The notes below the pieces were generated by a model. It had not been told where the DNA came from, searched no databases, and saw nothing but the letters and a program-made list of their open reading frames with translations. From Verrucomicrobiota bacterium (GTDB taxonomy: Bacteria > Verrucomicrobiota > Verrucomicrobiia > Opitutales > Opitutaceae), in contig JACTNC010000018.1 in assembly GCA_014584295.1 (NCBI GenBank), forward strand, positions 24,044-88,043: a stretch of 64,000 bases of DNA, written 5' to 3'. A program made the position numbers and the translations under genes. Below, one piece after another: positions 60,797 to 64,000 of this stretch; the first letter of the stretch is position 1; every line of letters starts with the position of its first letter.

Positions 60797-62088
60797 AATT
60801 CCCGCTCAACCTGCTCTCCGGCCTGCTCGGCACCACGATTGTGTTTGGTGGCAGCGCCGGTGACGACCTGCGGGCGCGCCTTGCTGGTGCGACGCCCGGT
60901 GAGCGTATTGTCGTTCAACCGGGGGTCTACGAGGGACCTTTCACGATCGAGAAGCCGGTGCACCTTCTCGGTGAACCGGGCGCGATTCTTCAAGGTGATC
61001 ACCAGACCTATATCATCGCGGTGCGTTCTGCGGATGTTGAAATCGCCGGCTTCACGCTGCGCGGTTCCGGCCGTGCGTTGGGGAAGGACGACGCGGCGAT
61101 CCACATCACCGGTGCGCGGGCAATCATCCGTGACAACCGCATTCTCGACAGCCTTCACGGAATTTATGTGCGACGCGCGGATGACTGTCGCATCGCGGAG
61201 AACACGATCATTGGAGACGGCATCTCCTCGGACCGTGTGGCGGATCCAACCCTCTCCCCGCTTAAGCCGGGAGAAGCCGAACTCTGCGATGTCGACAGCC
61301 TTCAGGATCGACGAGGCAACGGCATTCACCTCTGGAATTCCCGCGGTCATGTGATCGAGGGTAACCACATTGAGGGCACGCGCGACGGCATCTACTTCTC
61401 ATTCGCTGATGCCACGATGGTGCGTCGCAATACGATCGTTCAGGTCAGGTATGGGCTGCACTACATGTATTCCGACGACAACACCTTCGAGGAAAATACG
61501 TTCTCCGGGAATGGTGCGGGCTCGGCCCTGATGTATTCGAAAGGCATTGTGCTTCGCCGCAACCGGTTTCACGCCAACCGGAGCCACCGCGCCTATGGCA
61601 TCCTGTTTCAGTCGGTGGACAACACAATCGTGGAGGGCAACGAAATCGACGGCAACACGCTCGGATTTTACCTCGAGAATTCCAACGATGTCGTTGTTCG
61701 CGACAACCGTATCGTCCGGAACTACGTCGGCCTGCGAGTGAGCGACAGCACGTCCGGGAGCACATTTGTGGGCAATCGCTTCAGCGGAAACGTCCATGCG
61801 GTGGAGACTACCGGCTTCAATCAGGCGAACCGTTGGTCTGCCGAAGGGCGCGGCAACTACTGGGAAGGCGCGCTGTCACTTGATCTGAATCGTGATGGCG
61901 TGGGTGACGTGCCGCATCGCGAATCCGATCTTTTCGGCCAATGGCGCCGTACGTTTCCTGAGATCGGGCTGCTTTCGGCCGCTCCTGGCGAGAGGCTGCT
62001 TCGTTTCGTTCACAGCCGCATCGCGTTGCCCGGCGTACCGGGAATCACCGACCCGCATCCTCTGCTTGCAACAAAGGACACACCATGA
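60793..62088 (+). CDS. nosD: NosD, periplasmic beta-helix protein for copper-site assembly
   Basis: A 431-residue protein from a GTG that overlaps the stop of the previous gene. It has an export signal (NLLSGLLGTTIVFGGSAGDD). Right-handed beta-helix repeats of the CASH/NosD type run through it: VHLLGEPGAILQGDHQTYII, ITGARAIIRDNRILDSLHGI, DGIYFSFADATMVRRNTIVQ and DGNTLGFYLENSNDVVVRDN. NosD works with the NosFY ABC transporter to mature the CuZ centre of NosZ. It overlaps nosF as ATGA. Confidence 0.93.
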   Translation: MKFPLNLLSGLLGTTIVFGGSAGDDLRARLAGATPGERIVVQPGVYEGPFTIEKPVHLLGEPGAILQGDHQTYIIAVRSADVEIAGFTLRGSGRALGKDDAAIHITGARAIIRDNRILDSLHGIYVRRADDCRIAENTIIGDGISSDRVADPTLSPLKPGEAELCDVDSLQDRRGNGIHLWNSRGHVIEGNHIEGTRDGIYFSFADATMVRRNTIVQVRYGLHYMYSDDNTFEENTFSGNGAGSALMYSKGIVLRRNRFHANRSHRAYGILFQSVDNTIVEGNEIDGNTLGFYLENSNDVVVRDNRIVRNYVGLRVSDSTSGSTFVGNRFSGNVHAVETTGFNQANRWSAEGRGNYWEGALSLDLNRDGVGDVPHRESDLFGQWRRTFPEIGLLSAAPGERLLRFVHSRIALPGVPGITDPHPLLATKDTP

Positions 62089-62795
62089 TCCTCGCCCTTG
62101 ATCTCAGGAAATCGTTCGGGAAGCGCCGAGTTCTGACCGGACTGACCTTGGAGGTGCAGCCAGGCGCTGTCACTCTGGTTGTTGGAGCCAATGGAGCCGG
62201 GAAGACTACGGCGCTGCGGCTGATCGCGGGACTTTCCCGACCCGACGCCGGGACGGTCTCCATCGCGGGTCGGGATCTCGCGCGGCAGCGGCGGGACGCG
62301 CTTGCCATGCTCTCTTTTTTGCCGCAGGCGCCGCGCTTTCATCCGCGCCTCACTGTGAGGCAGACAACGGAATTCTATGCGCGGCTGAGAGGTCGCCCCT
62401 TGGCGCAGGTTCCGGTCGCTCTCGATGAATGGGGGGTGCGCGAGTTTGAGGATGTGCCCACCGGCAAACTTTCCGGCGGATTGCGGCAACGCCTGGCGCT
62501 GGCGATCTTTGCGCTCCCTGATGCTCCAGTGCTGCTGCTCGATGAACCCGGGCTCAGCCTGGATCCCGTTTGGCGCGAAAGACTCCAGCAGTTTCTTCAC
62601 AAGCAGGCCGCTCGCGGGCGCACTGTACTGGTCGCGACTCACCTGCTCGGCGAATGGGAAGGGCGCGTGGATCGTTGTCTCTTGGTGGAGGAGGGCAGGG
62701 TTTCGGGAGAGCTTCCACCCGATCGCCTACGTGAGTCGTTTCCTGAATTGGGCGGAACGGAATTTTCCCGGGCGCGCCTGCAGACCTGTGCATGA
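62085..62795 (+). CDS. nosF: NosF, ABC ATPase of the NosDFY complex
   Basis: A 236-residue ABC ATPase. Walker A is LVVGANGAGKTTALRLIAGL, the signature is KLSGGLRQRLALAIFALPDA, Walker B is VLLLDEPGLSLDPVWRERLQ, and the H-loop is TVLVATHLLGEWEGRVD. Its ATG lies inside the last codons of nosD. NosF powers the NosY permease and with NosD supplies what is needed (probably sulfur or copper handling) to build the CuZ site of NosZ. nosY starts 33 bases downstream. Confidence 0.93.
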   Translation: MILALDLRKSFGKRRVLTGLTLEVQPGAVTLVVGANGAGKTTALRLIAGLSRPDAGTVSIAGRDLARQRRDALAMLSFLPQAPRFHPRLTVRQTTEFYARLRGRPLAQVPVALDEWGVREFEDVPTGKLSGGLRQRLALAIFALPDAPVLLLDEPGLSLDPVWRERLQQFLHKQAARGRTVLVATHLLGEWEGRVDRCLLVEEGRVSGELPPDRLRESFPELGGTEFSRARLQTCA

Positions 62796-62828
62796 AATGA
62801 GGAAGCCGTTCCATCGTTTGTTCCAACC

Positions 62829-63641
62829 ATGAATTCCGCCGTTGCCATTCCTGCATTTGCCGATGTCGCCGGAGCTGCACTGCGCCGCGAATGGGTCAGT
62901 CACCGGCTCAATCGTTTTCTGCATGCGCATCTGCTGCTGATTCTGGCCGCGGGATTGCTCCCGCTTCTGACTCCTGACGGTGGACTGGCCAGCGGAGCCG
63001 CATGGTGGCTGCTTCATGCCGTGCTTTATGCGGTTTCGCTTTCTGCGCTTCTGCTCGGCCTCAGTTCCGCCCACGCGGAATCGGAAGAGTTTGTCTGGTT
63101 GCTTGGCCAGCCGGCAGGAATCGGACCGTGGCTCGCCGGCAAAGTGTTCGGGCTGATCGCACTCGCGGGAGGTTCAGCGCTGCTGCTCGGCTTACCTGTC
63201 ACCTTGATGGGAGGTGGATCCGGCGCCTTGCTGCTTGCAGCGATTGGCGCCGCGGAGGTTGCCAGCCTGTGTGCGCTGATTGGACTTGCGATTGGCTTTT
63301 GGGTACGCGACAGCGTGAGAGGATTGATCGCAGCGATCGCTATGTGGCTGCTGCTCCTGTTTGGGGTGGACCTCCTGTTGCTCGCAACCGCAGGTGCTCC
63401 GTGGGTTCAGCAAAATCCCGACCTTTGGGTTGCGGCCCTGATGTTCAATCCGCTGGACGCCTACCGGGTCACCATCCTGTTCGCGGTCGAAAACTCAGCC
63501 TTTGGCAGTCTGCAGGCCGGTCGGTTGACGGCCTGGTGGATTGCACACGCGGGTTTGTGGCTCGGCCTTGCGACCCTAACTGGCGGTGTGCTGGCGTGGG
63601 TGGCGAGTTGGTGCGGCGCGCGTCGTCGTCTCGACGGCTGA
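62829..63641 (+). CDS. nosY: NosY, ABC permease of the NosDFY complex
   Basis: A 270-residue integral membrane protein with about six helices (LLLILAAGLLPLLTPDGGLA, HAVLYAVSLSALLLGLSSAH, LALAGG-type glycine-rich segments, ALIGLAIGFWVRDSVRGLIA, MWLLLLFGVDLLLLATAGAP). The NPLDAYRVTILF segment is a NosY hallmark. It is the membrane partner of NosF. It is the last nos gene in the window and ends three bases from the stop of a convergent regulator gene. nosL, nosR and the nosC/G/H-type genes are not present here and may lie elsewhere. Confidence 0.9.
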   Translation: MNSAVAIPAFADVAGAALRREWVSHRLNRFLHAHLLLILAAGLLPLLTPDGGLASGAAWWLLHAVLYAVSLSALLLGLSSAHAESEEFVWLLGQPAGIGPWLAGKVFGLIALAGGSALLLGLPVTLMGGGSGALLLAAIGAAEVASLCALIGLAIGFWVRDSVRGLIAAIAMWLLLLFGVDLLLLATAGAPWVQQNPDLWVAALMFNPLDAYRVTILFAVENSAFGSLQAGRLTAWWIAHAGLWLGLATLTGGVLAWVASWCGARRRLDG

Positions 63642-63644
63642 ACA

Positions 63645-64000
63645 TCACGGCTCACTATCTTTGTACCGGTGGAGACCGGCGGAATTGAGGATATCGATCC
63701 GCTTGCCGGCGACGCCGATGATGCCCTCTGCGCGAAAGCGGGCGAAGGTACGTGACAGCGTTTCACTCGTCACACCAAGCTGCCCCGCCAGCACTTTCTT
63801 GCTTACGGGAAGCTCAAAGCTCGTTTTTTCGCCAGCTGCCTGAAGGATCCAGTCGGAAAGACGCGCCTCAATCTGGCGGCCCTTGAGATCGTGCAGGCTC
63901 TGAACGAGATGTTTCAGGTGCAGGCTCATGGACGCCAGCATGTGCAGGGCGAGTTCGGGCTTTCGGCAAACGAGTTCGCGGAAGTGTGCACGACGTACCA
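63645..64000 (-). CDS. Crp/Fnr-family regulator (5' end beyond window)
   Basis: Only the C-terminal 118 residues are in the window. The dimerisation helix (MLASMSLHLKHLVQSLHDLK) is followed by the winged helix LSDWILQAAGEKTSFELPVS and recognition helix QLGVTSETLSRTFARFRAEG, ending in VAGKRIDILNSAG. The ETLSR sequence matches the Glu-x-x-Ser-Arg that FNR and DNR use to read TTGAT, the half-site found at 57550 and 57605. It is therefore a good candidate regulator of the nos cluster. The sensor domain is off the window, so whether it senses O2 (Cys-Fe-S) or NO (haem) cannot be judged. Confidence 0.9.
   Translation of the reverse strand, partial: VRRAHFRELVCRKPELALHMLASMSLHLKHLVQSLHDLKGRQIEARLSDWILQAAGEKTSFELPVSKKVLAGQLGVTSETLSRTFARFRAEGIIGVAGKRIDILNSAGLHRYKDSEP

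Noticed and set aside
1..64000. CRISPR arrays, tRNA, rRNA, prophage or insertion-sequence genes
   Set aside because: No regularly spaced repeats, no tRNA or rRNA signatures, and no transposase, integrase or phage structural genes were seen on either strand.

Overview
The window is GC-rich and densely coded. It most resembles a polysaccharide-degrading member of the Verrucomicrobiota, probably an Opitutaceae-type organism. This rests on two large TonB-dependent receptors (one with the plug wording typical of that family), four secreted sulfatases, GH2 and GH10 glycosidases, Tat- and Sec-exported enzymes, few Shine-Dalgarno sequences, and a nos cluster whose NosZ carries a Sec/lipoprotein-like signal rather than a Tat signal. 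The taxonomic call is inference; there is no rRNA or tRNA gene in the window.

Layout. (1) 1-5622: a tripartite RND efflux operon on the minus strand (outer-membrane protein cut by the window edge, membrane fusion protein, RND pump), with a divergent PadR regulator whose ribosome-binding region abuts a perfect palindrome. (2) 5655-18613: a degradative region with two sulfatases, a predicted beta-propeller protein, a very large BNR-type exoprotein and a GH2 beta-galactosidase-like enzyme. (3) 19407-29342: a carbohydrate and sugar-acid locus made of a TonB receptor, IclR regulator, RraA-type aldolase, GH10 xylanase, SDR dehydrogenase, MFS carrier and enolase-superfamily dehydratase. A Tat-exported cellulase-like protein follows. 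(4) 31872-37534: two more sulfatases and a PQQ dehydrogenase with a built-in cytochrome c domain. (5) 37739-40320: a TPP riboswitch, a nested hairpin that encloses the start codon, a TonB receptor that is therefore probably for thiamine or a precursor, and a terminator-like hairpin.

(6) 40450-49295: a pRiA4b ORF-3-type protein overlapping a nuclease, an M16 peptidase pair (one catalytic, one not), RecD2 helicase, HAD phosphatase, and the start of a Mla/MCE lipid-transport operon (STAS-permease, ATPase, MCE protein, lipoprotein) that runs to 51838. (7) 51960-54143: a small orphan, a Tat-exported TIM-barrel protein and an orphan sugar ABC permease. (8) 54247-64000: a denitrification-type gene cluster. 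A rightward operon encodes azurin-like cupredoxin, NosZ, a NosB-like membrane protein, NosD, NosF and NosY. A leftward operon encodes a CusF-SCO copper protein, a DUF2249 protein, a COX1-like membrane protein and a DUF59 (SufT/MIP18) protein. The two diverge from a 143-bp region holding two near-identical TTGAT-N4-GTCAA sites. A Crp/Fnr regulator, cut by the window end, carries the ETLSR recognition-helix motif expected to read TTGAT.

How it fits together: the organism seems able to strip sulfate and sugars from complex polysaccharides, import and catabolise hemicellulose-derived sugar acids, acquire thiamine from outside, and use N2O as electron acceptor under low oxygen. The most interesting signals are the FNR-box/Crp/nos circuit with its unusual partner operon, the riboswitch-hairpin-receptor unit, and the IclR-linked sugar-acid locus.
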